64,000 nucleotides of DNA from Scilla litardierei (GCA_030789695.1 CM061142.1:160954391-161018390), one strand, 5' to 3'; shown: positions 31,030 to 44,114, counted from the first letter of the stretch. Program-made: numbers and translations. The notes: a model not told the origin generated them from the letters alone.

Positions 31030-34000
31030 TCAAGATTTTGATGTTGAAGCCATTTGTGATCGAGTCCGAACACCAGTTGAAAGATCTTCTACTCTGCTTC
31101 TTAAATTACTACTTGGGCTTTCTTCTGTTATGATTACTTCATCTTCGTCTTCAATGACATTTGCCTGGATGTCCAAGTTGGGTATATCAATACGCAACGG
31201 TATAATATCCTCAGTCGTTTCATTATTCTGCTCGGTAGAAAACTCAGCCACAACTTCATCAGCTAAGATTACAACGTCGTCGGCTTCTTCATTATCATCC
31301 TCATGAACATCTTCGTATGCATATGCTCTTGGTGGATTTCTAAGAACAACCCAAACATCGTCTACCATTATGTCTTTTACATAAAAACATTGTTTAGCAT
31401 GGGGAGCAAGCATGTACTTGTCATTCTTGTAGATTTCCTTGTTTAGATTTACGACCGTGTAGCCAAATGGGTCCTTATGTTTACCCTGCTCACACCAACG
31501 AACCTTAAACAACACATGGCTAACATCCTTCTGATAGCCATAAAAAATCTCAACAACGTCTTCAACCTGTCCATAGTAGAAGACCTGGCCTTCTTTGGGT
31601 TGTTGATCTTTGCTACTTGCATACGATAATTGTGAGAAAGATGAGAAAATTCCACTATTCTGCGTGCATCGTTCCTTCTCAACGTCAATGGTATTAAATC
31701 TAAAACCATTGACACAATACCCTCCATAACGATGTACTGTGCCATGAGGACCTCTGGCATAGCTTTGAATGTCATCACATATTTTTGCACCTCCATCAAT
31801 TTGCCGTTGAACCTTCATGAAAAGAATCAAAGATGTTACTATATTACTAAGCTAGATAATACTTTTCCTATAAGTATATAATTAACATGTCTAATCTGCG
31901 CCAATACCTGAATTTTCAACCATCCAGGAAATTCTTTGGAATGTGTGTCCGCAACTTTTTTGCTAAAAGTTTTGGCATTCATATTTTTCATGACCTCTAT
32001 CTGGTGACGGCTACAATACAAATAAAGAAAGCTAATATAACATAGGATTTAAAACATCGAAGGATTTAAAAAGGCACAACACTCATCTTTATTACCTGCG
32101 ATATAAGTCAAATACCGTTAGATTGTTTAAAACATATGCATGTGCTTGGCCAAGATCCATCATATTAAATCGTGTGTCCTCTCCTCGGTCATTATAGAAG
32201 ACACCATCCATCACTTTTGGCTGTCGATTGAGCTTAGTTTCAACATCCCGCAAATACCGAGAAATGAATATCAGGGTCTCGTGTGATAAATAATTTTCTG
32301 CTATAGAACCTTCAGGTTTTGCACGATTGTGCACTAGTTGTTTCATGAACCCCAAGAACCTGTGGGTTAAAAAGCATAAAAATAATTATATATATATATG
32401 TACTGATTGTCTACATCAAAGAGCATTAAATGGAATAAGCATATACCTCTCAACAGGATACATCCACCGATATTGTACTGGTCCTGCAATACGTGCCTCT
32501 TGTGCCAGGTGCACAGTGAGATGGACCATGATCGTGAAGAAGGAGGGCGCAAAATTTTTTTCCATATTGCACAGTGTAAGGATGACACGTCTCTCTAACT
32601 CCTCAAACTCAGCGACATCTATCACCTTAGAGCACACATGCTTGAAGAAACCACAAAATGGTATCAAAACTGAAGCCAGCCTCTTATCAACATGACGAAC
32701 TGCAACCGGAAGCATCTGATGCAGCAAGATATGGTAATCATGGGTTTTCAGACCGAAAATCTTCCGTTCATCTACATGCACACATCTAGATATATTTGAA
32801 GCATATCCATCTGGTGTTTTCACCGACTTCAGAAACACAAGGAGGTTATGGATCTCATCTGTAGAAAGTGTAGCACACGATGGTGGCAGTTCGTACTTTT
32901 TATTTTCCTTCTGAATGGCCTGCAATTCAGGACGTATCTCCAATTGATTTAAATCAAGTCGCGCCTTTAATCCATCTTTCGACTTGGTCGAGTCTTGCAA
33001 AATGGTGTACAAGAGATTTTCACAAATATTCTTTTCTACATGCATGACGTCCAGGTTGTGACGTATTTTCAAACTCATCCAATATGGCAACTGAAAGAAA
33101 ATACTGAATTTTGTCCATCCAACTGGGAGTATTGTCCTATCTGCTGTATCTCCTTCTGGTCGAGGCTTTCGTTGCTTCCTTGTTCTTGATTTCTCCTTTC
33201 TCTTTCCCTTCACCTTTGCAATCTTCCTTCTCACACCAAGAGAGTTCTCCTTGTTGTACCTTTTCTTTCCAAACTTTACTCTAGGCAAAGGATGAAGTGC
33301 CTCGAATATGTCCTCTCCACTTAGCTGTTTTGGTTCTCCTCTGGATTCGATTTTACCATCAAATAATCTTCCCTGCCTTCTATATTTATGATCTGCATTC
33401 AACCATCTTCTGTGCTGCCAAAAGCATTGCTTATGGCTAAATTTCAAGTATTTTCCCTCATAACCTGTCGTGCAAACTGGACATGCAAATTTACCCTTTG
33501 TCGACCAACCAGATAGGTTACCATACGCGGGAAAGTCATTAATTGTCCACAAAACAATAGCCCGCATGCGAAAGTTTTGCTTTGTAAAGGCGTCGAATGT
33601 GTTCACACCCTCTTCCCATAAAAGTTTCAGATCATCAATCAATGGCTGCAGGAAAACATCGATATCATTACCCGGTGAATATTTTCCAGGGATCAAGAGT
33701 GACAATATCATGTATGGCTGCTTCATACACATATGAGGAGGAAGGTTATACGGGGTCACCAAAACTGGCCAGGTCGACCATCCAGAGCTCATCACCCCAA
33801 ATGGATTAAATCCGTCGCTTGCAAGACCAAGTCTAATGTTTCGCTGCTCTCTCGAGAAGTCCGGATAAATTCTATCTATATGCTTCCATGCCTCACCATC
33901 CGCAGGATGCCTCAGTTTTCCATCATCTACACGCCTGGTTGCATGCCAGCGCATTTTCCCAGCCACTTCAGCAGAAATGAATAACCTCTGCAGCCTAGGA

Positions 34001-34833
34001 ATAATTGGGAAATAACGAAGAACCTTTGCAGCAATCTTCTTCTTTTTTTGGACTGCATGACCTTCCTTATTTGAACATGTTCTTTGTTGCACTTTCCATC
34101 GTGGTACATGACAGGTTGGGCATTCATTTAAATCGTTATTCTCTTTGTAATAAAGGATGCAATCATTTGGGCATGCATCAATTTTCTTGTAATCAAGCCC
34201 TAACGTATCAATAATCTTGCTAGCTTCATAATAAGTCGCAGGAATGCTATTCTCACCTCCAGGAATTACCCTTCTCAACAGATCCAACAACATCTCAAAA
34301 TGTGTAACTGCCATTCCGCTAAGGGTTTGAATATGAAGAAGTCTGATCAAGAATGATAGCCTCGTAAACTCACATCCTTCGTATAAATCCGACTCGTTGT
34401 CGTTCACTAATTTAATCAAACGATCGACATCAGTTGAGGTATGTGCATCCTCTGAAAAATTATCGGTTGCAAACGGCTGAGCAAGAATGTCTTCCAACAT
34501 GGCACCTGTGTCATCTGCATGTTGACCTGCATGCATAATATGTGGCTCCGCTTGAAGTGTCTTTTCAGTTTCCACACCTTCACCGTGGTTACTCCAAAAC
34601 TTGTAGTGAGGATCGAATCCGTTCGTAGACAAGTGGAAACGAACAATAACCTTATGATATTTAAAATTGTTCTGACATTTCTTGCACGGACAATAAATAT
34701 CGGCAGTTGACATTCGTAGTGGATTACTGTCAGAGAACGCTAAAAATGCGTCTATCCCATCTTGGTATCGTTGGTCTTTATGCCTATCTTCATTTGATAT
34801 TTCCATAAACGACTTGTCAGGAACCGTCCGCAT
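31030..34833 (-). CDS. TNPD: TNPD-type CACTA transposase, four exons, apparently intact (1178 aa)
   Basis: Exons on the minus strand: 34833-32447, 32359-32096, 32010-31908 and 31812-31030, 3537 nt in all and one uninterrupted frame. Introns are short (86-95 nt) with GT..AG ends; the ER/F and YR/S codons across junctions are restored correctly. Domains in order: Transpos_assoc (about residues 1-85, with CPCKKC), Transposase_21 (about 300-650, with GLASDGFNPFG, IPGKYSPGNDIDVFL, DFPAYGNLSGW, CPVC and LDVMHVEKN), DUF4218 across exons 1-2 (CGFFKHVCSK...YRWMYPVER), and DUF4216 in exon 4 (VVNLNKEIYKNDKYMLAPHAKQ). It catalyses cut-and-paste transposition in the nucleus together with the TNPA-type protein. 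The start is the ATG that opens the conserved N-terminal domain; non-coding leader exons further right are likely. Catalytic residues were not checked by alignment. Confidence 0.9.
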
Positions 34834-37735
34834 CTATAATAAATTTTAGAAAAGTGATTAATAAATGAAAGCAATTTGAGAAATATACACCTCTAATAAA
34901 TAACAATCTTAATGTCTACATAAGTTACCAGAGTAATGAAGTCGTAAAAACAATTTATAACTATATAAAAAAGATTAATTGGTTCTAATCTTATCCAAAT
35001 CCTAGAATTTTTGTATATGTGATTGGTTCTATTAATTGGTTCTATTAATTGGTTCTAATCAGTTGATGTATATGAGAAATATCATATAAACACTAGAATT
35101 TTTGTACTTGATGCTTTAAATGATTTAGATCATGTGAATGATACAGGTTATCCCTCTGGATTCCCTACCCTATCATTTCCAAGTTTTATGATCTACACTC
35201 AAATCTAATGATATGATCATAATCAACCCTCTCTCCCCCCACTTCCATTTACCTATATCATATGCACGAGCATGCGTACATAATCAAACTAGGCCATTAT
35301 CTGTAGGATCCAATTTGTGGATCTTATCATCCAAATTATAAAATTGAGAACCCAACTCGGAAATTCTATCTATAGATGTGATATAACACATTTAAAGTAC
35401 ATATAAATAAAAATTGAAATGATTTTAATTTGTCCTACCCTTTCATTATGTGGCACTATTCATCTACATGTTCAAAAGCATATTCATGCCAAATTTAGAG
35501 TATCAAATCTCATAATTTCTACCAAATTAGGACTCAAGTATTGTACTGTGGGTATTAGATGTGAAATGGCCTCAAGTATATATCAAATCCAAAGGTTCTA
35601 GCTATGAGAATGTATTTCAGTTCAGCATGCCCCAATACAACTGTCTTAAAAGCCAAAGCGGAATGCAATATTCCAGTTCACCATGTCCCATAGATTTCTT
35701 TATGTTTATTTCCTTTTTGCTTGAAAGAAACCTTAAATATCAACATAATGTTTTTTCTGATCTCAGTCAATAGCAGAATCTGAGAGGGTTGGTGCTAATT
35801 CAAGAAAATGGGGAGTTCGTTTGTGCCCTGGTAGTGTATTCTGCTCTTGTTGTGATGTGCGTTAAATGGAGAATCAGAGTATGTCAAGTACAAAGATCCA
35901 AAACAGCCATTACACGCTCGTATCAATGATCTATTGGGAAGAATGACTCTTGTTGTGCTCGTATCAATGATCCATAAAAGCTACCAGTCCACTAGAAAGG
36001 TAATGGAAAGTTGTATTACAAACCTAATGAATGTTGTTTTTTTAAAATGAAAAAGGTGCAATAATGAATGTTTAAGAAAAGTTACAGCACAGCACTTGTA
36101 TACAGACAACTAAGTGACAAAAATGTTGCAGTCACACATCACAGATCCATGCTGGTTATTTTTGGTTGCAAGGGTTGAAAACAAATCACAAGATGACAAG
36201 CGAAGTAACATCAGTGTCTCATTTAATTTGTTTGTTTGTCTAGGACCAGACATCACAAGACACTGTGAGTTTTTAACTCCAGTATGCTTGTCGAACACAT
36301 GAGTAATTTTATATTTAAAAAAAGATTAATGGGTACATGATAGCAACTGAAATAGCTTACTCGACACCATATTAATTCTAACTTACAAAAAATTAGTACG
36401 ATAATATCCTATGGCACCTAGAAATTTTCTCAAGTGCACCTGACTTGGCGGCCTATCATTAAACAAAATAAAAGGAAACATATAGGTTTCAATTTTCATT
36501 CTTTCTTGTTACTTCATACATTAAAAAGACATCATATCAACTGCTAGCTTGTATGATTATGCAATGAATGACACATGCAATCTAAATGCAACATTAATTT
36601 AAAAAACAAAAAAAAGCTTATCAAAAGAAGAAAAATAATACTAATAGAGGGAAAAGGAAAACGAAAGAGTAGTTGAAAGGTCGGTAGCTACCTGGAAGCT
36701 ACCGGGAAGCTACCGGGAATCATACAGGTGAATAGAAAGGGAAATCAGTGTTTTCTTCTATATAATAATACAAAATTTTTGCAGTCTTAAAAATTTACAA
36801 TTTAATCTCTCGCTGTCACAAAAAGTTTCAATCAATCAGCAGAGTTTTCAAGATGGATACCTTCTCCATGCATGACCCTCAACTTCACAGACATTCATAA
36901 TATCACCCTCATTCTTGGCAATGGGAAATCAGGGCAAATTATATATACCTACACCCCTGCACACCACTAGTATGCTACCAGAGTATACCTGTTCAAACTC
37001 TAAATACAGGCATAACAAATTCTGGTTTAGTGAAAACTGAGGTTTAAAACAACAGAATAGTTTAGGTTCTGAAATAGTTTTGAGTGGTGCATTCATCCAA
37101 AAATAAAAGTACTGCCTTTGTTTTTAGTCTATAGCTTATAAAAATTTGGACTAACAAACTTAGAAGCCACTTGATTAAATATATACAAAGCAGTTAACAA
37201 AGGGCATCAGTCATCATGCAAATATCTTCCTATTTTTTTCTCAGCTTAAACAAACAACAATTAAATAAAATTTCTCAAATTTAGAAGTGGCATCCACACA
37301 TTGCATCACTTAAATATACTTAAGACTCGTATACATTTAAAAAATCAAGAATACGCTTCTTTTTATTTCACATCACATGATGAAAGGAAAATTTATCATA
37401 AAAGGAAAATTTATGAAAGGAAAATTTATCACATGATGAAAGGATGATGAAAGGAAAATTTATCATAAAAATTGCATTTTGACCTTTTTCAGGTTGTGGG
37501 AATCTCAAGTCTACAAGCAACACTTTTATTATTCAATGCCCACAAAGGGAAGAAAAGCACATTGCAATGGTGATTGGGGTCACCATCCCAAAGATTGCCA
37601 CTGGAGGAGCAAATCACCATTTCCTCTCCTCTCTCTCGCGATCAACCACAGACCCAGCAACCGATCGCCCGCAACCCTAGAAATTGAGGAGAAAAGAGAG
37701 GGGGGAAAGAGAGAAACCTTTTGCTCGATCGGAAG
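34834..37735. other. Upstream region of the TNPD gene, no gene seen
   Basis: A/T-rich, probably a long first intron of TNPD. It contains small tandem repeats: three AAGCTACCGGGA-like units at 36690-36720 and GAAAGGAAAATTTATCA units at 37380-37460. No coding sequence is supported. Confidence 0.6.
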
Positions 37736-37739
37736 GAGT

Positions 37740-37915
37740 CGCCGTTCGCCGTTCGCCTTTCGCCGTTCGCCTTTCGCCGTTTGCCGTGCGCCTATCGCCT
37801 ATCGCCGTTCGCCGTTCGCCGCTGGAGAAGAGGCGCTGCGATGTGAGCCGTTCGCCTATCGCCAATCGCCAATCGCCGTTCGCTGCTGGAGAAGAGGCGC
37901 TGCGATGTGAGTCGT
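37740..37915 (-). promoter_or_regulatory. GC-rich minisatellite in the presumed TNPD leader of CACTA-2
   Basis: Some fifteen 9-bp units related to GCCGTTCGC / GCCTATCGC are packed together, with a larger unit CTGGAGAAGAGGCGCTGCG present twice. On the minus strand a C/T-rich stretch follows (37735-37640), as in plant 5' leaders. The box lies about 600-775 bp inside the 5' terminus. In maize Spm a GC-rich, repeat-bearing first exon (the downstream control region) sits near there and its methylation controls activity. The equivalence is inference. Confidence 0.5.
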
Positions 37916-38219
37916 GATAAAAGATAGGCGATTAACCCTAATTTTCGCTGAAATAGGGGATGGAAAAAATAGGCGCGTAGAAATAAAGCAGCTCCCGCTC
38001 TTTTTTTCGGGGGAATTATTAGTTTATCTATCGGGGATACTTTGGATTACTTTAGAAATGACCTAAAATGTTTTGAAAATGTTTTAAAATAGTCTTCCTA
38101 AGTTAACATGACTAAAATTAATGTTTCCTAGGCCAATTAGTCGACTAGAATAGATACCTAATCGACCAGTTAGACCTGTAGGCTAGCATGCATATCAAGC
38201 TAGTCGACCAGGTTCGGCA

Positions 38220-38515
38220 AATATGATATGGCAATTGAGTTTTCGTGGCAATTATGTAATTGCCATGCACTGTTCATGGTTGTTTATCAATATTTACCAC
38301 GGAAATTTTCATGGCAAATAGCTTTTTGTTATGGTTTATCGAGTTGATGATGCTTCCGTGACAATTACGCATCTGCCACGACAATTCCGTGGCTAAAGAA
38401 TTATCTGCCACAGAAAAACTGCCACGGAACGTTTCGTGGCTAATGTTTCTACAGTTGCCACGGATTTTAGTCCGTGACGGATGTTCCGCGGCTGTTACTC
38501 AGTTTTCTAGTAGTG
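38220..38515. repeat. Right subterminal repeat array of CACTA-2
   Basis: About ten GCCACGG / CCGTGGC-type motifs in both orientations lead up to the right terminus. They match the left array, as expected for sites bound by the same TNPA-type protein. Confidence 0.85.
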
Positions 38516-38518
38516 GTT

Positions 38519-39151
38519 CCTCTCTCTTCAGATCCTAGAGAGAGAAGCTCCGGTTTTGCTAGGGCTTGGGGTCTGCCGCCGGCCGCTCCTGCGGCTGGGT
38601 TTGGCCGTTCTCCTAGGATTTTTCGGCGTCCTAGCTTCGTGTGTGTGTTGATCGGAGCTTCCGGTGCTCATCTTCAGCGGCGATCTGAGGTTGAGTCTCC
38701 GAGTCGATTCGAATCGATTCGTTTCTGTCTCCTCTTGAAGTGCTTGTGTTCTCGGTCGACGGAGGAAGCAGATCTTGCGTTCTTCCTTGATTCGGATCGG
38801 GATCTCGTCGGAGATCCTGATCCGGCGGTGAGCTCTCTTCTGATCTGTGGATTTGCGTCGTTACTCCTTTAGCGTTCTTATCTGTATCTTCTCGATAGAT
38901 CTAACCGAGATCTGTCTTTTGGCTGCATATTTGGGCTCGGAGGTGGCGGCTTTGATCCTGTTTCATTTCCACTCTGCCGGATCTGAGCGAGCTGGATTTG
39001 GTGATCTGCTTGAATCGCTCAGCACTTCTGAACGGATCGAGATCTTTTCTCGATCCGGCGGTGAGTGCTACTATTCTTTCTGGTCCTGTTCTGAGATCCT
39101 GTCTTCAGGAGTCTATTTTTGACTTTTGCTCTCTCTCTATTCCGTTTGGCT
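38519..39151 (+). promoter_or_regulatory. LINE 5' untranslated region
   Basis: CT-rich start (CCTCTCTCTTCAG) followed by moderately GC-rich DNA with repeated GATC-containing words, upstream of the ORF1 ATG. Plant L1 elements carry an internal promoter in this region; no core element can be pointed out. Confidence 0.5.
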
Positions 39152-41303
39152 ATGTCTTCTTCTGGTCCTGATGGAGCATTGGCCTTGGATGCGGGAGATT
39201 GGCGAGCTGTCACCAAGAAGAAGAATGCTGACGCCAAGGGTAAAGATCCTAGAATGGAGTACATACCCCATGTGCAAGGGAATGAAGGCGGATCGCGTAG
39301 GCCTGGATCCACAGGGGGACGGAAAACGTTTGAAAGAAGAATGTTGCGGCCTGCTTCTGAGATCAAGATCAATCCATTGGCATCTAAGCAATCTTGGCTC
39401 GACGTTTGTACTAACAGAAGGAAGGTTTCTGATGCCTTGGGGATGAGGTATATACCTCCAGCCATTGATGAAACAGGAGCTTCCATTGCCGTGCTGTCGC
39501 ATGAGGCTATTGATGAAGCCGCCAGCTCCTGGGAGAACACTCTTGTCGCCTACGTCCTTTGCGATGTTCCGTTCTATAGCCAGATGAAGGCGTGTGCTAT
39601 TAGAACTTGGAAGAAGACAGGTACGTCGGTATTTTCTAGGGACAACGGCTTCTTTTTCTTCCGATTCAAAAACAAAGCAGATTCCGAGAGTGTCCTGTTC
39701 GGAGGTCTGTGGATGTTCGACGGCAGGCTGGTCGTCATCCAACGATGGGCGCCTGACTTGTTGTTTGACAGGGATATGCTGTCTACTGCCCCTATTTGGG
39801 TTCAGCTGCCTAATCTCCCTCTCAAATTCTGGTCGCTGAACATTCTGAATGCTATAACTAGCGTCTTGGGATCCCCTATTTGTTTGGACAGAGCCACGAC
39901 ATCCATGGAAAGAATGTCCTATGCCCGGTGTTTGGTCGAGATCTCCGCTGATCACGAGCCTCCGCAGACTGTGACTGCTCAGATAGAGAATGGGGAATGT
40001 TTCGAAGTTGAGGTCAGATACGAGGGGAAGCCGCCTCGCTGCATCAGCTGCAAATGCTTTGGACACTGCATACAACAATGCTCGGCGATGATTGAAGCTG
40101 TTAACGAAGAAGAAGAGCACTCTCTAAGTAAAGAAGAGGAGCATGCTTCGAGAGCGGGGAAAGTTGGCGACCATGGAAATTTGAATGCGCCGGTTGAAGA
40201 ATGCGGAAACAATGTAAGTGTGCCTTTTCTTACTAAGCTTTCTTCGCCTGGGATTCCTCCTGTTGTTGGAGAGAGGAACGTTAGGGATGAAAATTGTAAG
40301 GGGATGGGGGTCCAGAAATGTAACATGAGCATGTGGGGGGGGGGAATGCTGCTAGCGAAGTCTTCATGGTGAAGGATTGTAATGGGGAAGGGGATGTGTC
40401 CAAGTCGGGGGGAGATACTGCTGGAAAAATTTTTAAGTCGAAGGATTGTAATTGGGAAGGGGGGAGTGAGATCTGTATAGCTATGAAGGGTGATGTATGG
40501 TCGACTATTGGGGAGTATAGTGATGTTGAGGGGGCTGCAATGCCTTGTAAGAATCCTGTAGGGGCAAAGGACCCTTGTAATAAGCGGGTGAGGGCTGAGG
40601 CCAGCTGTAATGCTATCTGTAATGAGGGTGACGGAGCTGAGGCAACTTGCGATGTGATCTGTAATAGGGACACAGGCGTAAGCAAAGGGGATATGAGCAG
40701 GCAGCAAATGGAGGTCCGGACTCCTTCAGCAGGCAGCGGGGATGACACTACCTTGACCGCTGATGAGAGGAGGAGTTTTGTATATACAAAGGAGATCCAG
40801 AATGCTGGAATGTACAGACAGAATATGGAGCTAGCTGCGACTAGCGATAGCGGGGCGTGCAGAGGCCCATGTAGCAGTGAAAAATTTGTACAGCTGACCA
40901 ATAATGATACTGGGAGGGGCGGGTCTGGGATCTGCTTGGGGACGGGCTTGGATACCTCGCTGAGCCCGTAGCTCTCGACGCCTTCCTCTAAGGCTAGTAA
41001 CATCAGGCCCCCCTAACAACACTAAAATCAGAAACTCTTTTAGCGCCTTAGGCGGGCCTCGAATGGGGGGAACTGGGGGCAGGGGATCAAATCGACTCAG
41101 ATAACGAGCCAGTTGAATTGACTGTTGCCAATGAGGACATGCTCATTGAGCAAGAGCTCCTGAAGCAAAACAGTAAGGGTGGTAAGGGAAAAAAGAAACA
41201 AGTCCATAATAAGGGGGCTGCGGTCTCAAGTAAGGGTATTCGTAAGAGCTCGCGGATTAATAGGGAGGGTGAGAACCTCCCGCCTTCCAACCCTGATCTA
41301 TGA
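39152..41303 (+). pseudogene. LINE ORF1: DUF4283 and zinc-knuckle RNA-binding protein, frame-broken
   Basis: Begins MSSSGPDGALALDAGDWR. The DUF4283 domain (roughly residues 120-235, including NTLVAYVLCDVPFY, FFFRFKNKADSESVL and PLKFWS) is followed by a zf-CCHC_4 knuckle (PPRCISCKCFGHCIQQC). This is the standard ORF1 of plant L1 elements, an RNA-binding chaperone. At the ten-G run 40335-40344 the frame shifts; the C-terminal half continues in the next frame (to 40971) with repeated KDCN/SCNAICN-like motifs. A last basic segment in another frame (from about 41118, KKKQVHNKG...) ends at TGA 41301-41303, overlapping the ORF2 start. At least two lesions are therefore present. Confidence 0.82.
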
Positions 41304-44114
41304 CTCTCCTTATCTGGAACACTTGGGGGCTTAATAGTGTCGCTAGGCGTCGTGATCTTAAGGATCGTCTGCAGAAATATGCGCCTTCTCTGGTAGGACT
41401 CATCGAAACTAAGGTCACTGAGAATAATATCCATAGAATTACCAAATGCTTCCCTAAAAGTGGTTATCAATCACCAACCACAGCTCACATCGGAATGGCC
41501 GTATTATTAGTATGTACGATCCTGCTATCTGGCAGTGTGGGATTGAAGATATGAAGGCTCAATACATTTCCTTAAGATATAGCAACGCTGCAGGGTATGT
41601 TATGGTTGTTACTATTGTCTATGCCTCCAATTCCTACCAAGAGCGCAGAATTCTATGGAATGATATTATCTCTAGTGCTAGTAAATTTAAACATGATCCT
41701 TGGATTATTGGGGGTGATTTCAATTGCGTCAGATACGCAATGGATAAGGTTGGTGGTAGATCGGTCAAGGGGCCTATGGTTGACGAGTTCAACGATTGTA
41801 TCAATGCTAGTGCTCTTATTGGTCTCAAGACTGTTGGTAACATCTTGAGTTGGAATAATCGCAATATTGGGCAACATCGTATCTCTGACACTCTTGATTG
41901 GTCCTTCTGCAATAATAGTTGGATTAACACTCTCACATCATCTTACTATGAATATGTTGATGGAGGTACCAGCAATCACTCCTCTCTTATTATCCGTGCT
42001 CATCAGCCTTGGGGTACCGATCCTAAGCCTTTCAAATTCTTTAATGCCTGGCAGAGTACCCTAGTGTGGTCCAGGAGCACTGGCATATTAGGGTTAATGG
42101 CTGCCCTATGATACAACTGGTTGCCAAACTCAAAAACATGAAAAAGGGGCTCAAAATTTTTGGTGCTGGTCTTAGAGAGGCCAATGATGTTGCTAGATTG
42201 CGGTCTGAGCTTGCTTCTATTCAGTGTGATCCTAATCTTAGCAATTGTGTTGAGTTACAAAGCAAGGATCGTATTTTGATCAATCAGCTTGCTGAAGCTA
42301 TTGACATTGAAGAGTCCAATCTTAGGCAGAAGAGCAGACAAGATTGGCTTAGTCTTGGGGATCGTAACTCCCGCTTTTTCTATACTGCTATGAGAACCAG
42401 GCAGAGCCGTAACAATCTCAGTCATCTCATTGGCCCTGATGGTACTAGAAACAACTCTTTTGAAAATTTGAAAGTTAAAGCCCCTGAGTTTTATTCCAGC
42501 CTTTATAATCAAAATGATTACTGGAGAGTTTTCCCTCGCCTTACTACTAAAAGAGTCCTCACTAATACGGTGGCTGATTGGGTAGAAAGGCCGGTTTTAG
42601 CTGAGGAGGTGAAAAATGCTGTATTCCAAATTGGAGTGGACAAGGCTCCTGGCCCTGATGGTTTCAATGGTTTCTTCTATCAGAACTCTTGGGATATTAT
42701 TGGGAATGATGTCACTACTGCTATTCTTAACTTCTTCAAGTCTGGGAAGTTATATCGTCAAGTTAATCACACCTTTCTTACACTTGTTCCCAATAATGCC
42801 AACGCTACCAATCTTGGTGATTATAGACCCATTGCCTGTTGTAATGTTCTATATAAAATCATCAGCAAAATTCTATGCAACCGTCTGAAGAAAGCAGTCA
42901 TTGAGCTCATATCGCCTAATCAAGCTGATTTTTTGCATGACCGATTACTTGCTGAATGTGCTTTGCTTGCGCATGAACACATCAGGGACTTTAATAGTCC
43001 TATGGGTAGCCGGGCCTGCCTCAAACTTGATTTGAAGAAAGCTTTTGATAGCGTTAATAGAGAATTTGTTTACTTCATGCTCCACCAAATGGGCTTCAAG
43101 CACAAATTCATCAGTTGGCTGAGTGAATGCATATCCACTCCCTCCTTCTCTGTCATGATTAATGGCTCCCCTTATGGCATGTTTCAATCTAATAGGGGAC
43201 TGAGGCAGGGAGACCCTCTCTCCCCCTACTTATTTGTGATTGTTATGGAAGCCTTCTCCTTGCTTATGGCTAAGGCTAATGCTGAGTGCAGTATCAGGCC
43301 TATGAAAAGAGTTGGTGCCATTACCCACCTTCTATTTGCTGATGATTTGATGGTGTTCTGTCGTGCAAATGTGGCTTCTTTTAAGGGTCTGAGAGATCTC
43401 CTCACTACCTTCAAATCTTTTTCTGGGCTTGAGGTTAATTGGAGTAAAAGTTCTGGTATTTTCAGCAAGGGGGTTAGGGGGGCCAGTGATCTTGCGGAAA
43501 TCCTGGGCATTAAAAGGGTGCAATCTCTTTCCATATATATGGGTCTCCCGCTCTCTGCCAAATACCCTAAGGCCTCTATGTACAGCCGGTTGATTGACAG
43601 GTGTAAAAGCAGGCTGCAGGGATGGTCATCATCCCTATTATCCATTGCTGGCCGTATTGAATTGGTTAAAACTGTTATCTACGGGATGGTGGTGTTCTGG
43701 ATGCAGGCTTTCCGCATACCCAAATCTGTTCTGCGCTCTCTCACAACTATATGCAGGAATTTTATTTGGGGTAATAATCATCTTTGGGCTTGGGACGATA
43801 TTTGTTCCCCTAAGCAAGAAGGAGATGTGGGGCTTAGAAGTTTTGCTGCGTTGAATAATGCATATGGTGTTAAGTTGTCTTCGCGTATGCTTACACATGG
43901 TGGGATCTGGGCCTCCTACATGAGAAATCACTATTTGGGCAGCACTTGCCTTTTTCTTGCTAAAGCACATCCTATGCAATCTGGTACTTGGAAATTCATT
44001 TTGCACTGTAGGGAGTTCACTAAGAAGCTTACCAAGCGTATAGTTAAAGATGGATCTTCCACTCTCTTCTGGTTTGATAATTGGCTTCCTTGTGGTCCTC
44101 TTAATGAGGCTTAT
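41300..44114 (+). pseudogene. LINE ORF2: endonuclease and reverse transcriptase, frameshifted and 3'-truncated
   Basis: Starts MTLLIWNTWGLN at 41300. The apurinic-type endonuclease domain runs to about 42040 (IETK, WIIGGDFNCVR, LDWSFCN, SNHSSLI), with a frameshift near 41490-41500. A second frameshift near 42050-42066 leads into the reverse transcriptase frame, which is open to the end: APGPDGFNGFF, the DYRPI block, LKLDLKKAFDSVN, RQGDPLSPYLF and the catalytic LLFADDLMVF. The thumb/zf-RVT region (FWFDNWLPCGPL) follows and is cut at 44115 by the family B LTR, so any RNase H or tail is missing. These enzymes act in target-primed reverse transcription; this copy cannot. Confidence 0.9.

Larger units (their letters stand above)
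22133..38515 (-). mobile_element. CACTA-2: complete 16.4-kb CACTA (En/Spm-type) transposon
   Basis: The left terminus is CACTAGTAGAA (22133). The right terminus, read on the minus strand, is CACTACTAGAA (38515). The 3-bp duplication GTT flanks both ends (22130-22132 and 38516-38518). Subterminal arrays of CCGTGGC/GCCACGG lie at both ends. Two genes on the minus strand, TNPD-type (31030-34833) and TNPA-type (26659-28864), follow the usual CACTA order from the right (5') end. Both ends, both genes and a clean duplication make this a near-autonomous copy. Confidence 0.93.
38519..44114 (+). mobile_element. L1-type LINE retrotransposon, 3'-truncated by the family B insertion
   Basis: Consists of a G/C-rich 5' region (38519-39151), ORF1 and ORF2 on the plus strand. 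CACTA-2 abuts or sits within its 5' end. The 3' end, including any poly-A tail and target duplication, is removed or displaced at 44115 by the family B LTR. Three frame breaks make it inactive as read, though one is at a G run. Confidence 0.9.

Noticed and set aside
37479..37917. Frames encoding repeated FRRSPFAV-type peptides
   Set aside because: By-products of the 9-bp minisatellite. They are open in more than one frame and antisense to the TNPD leader.
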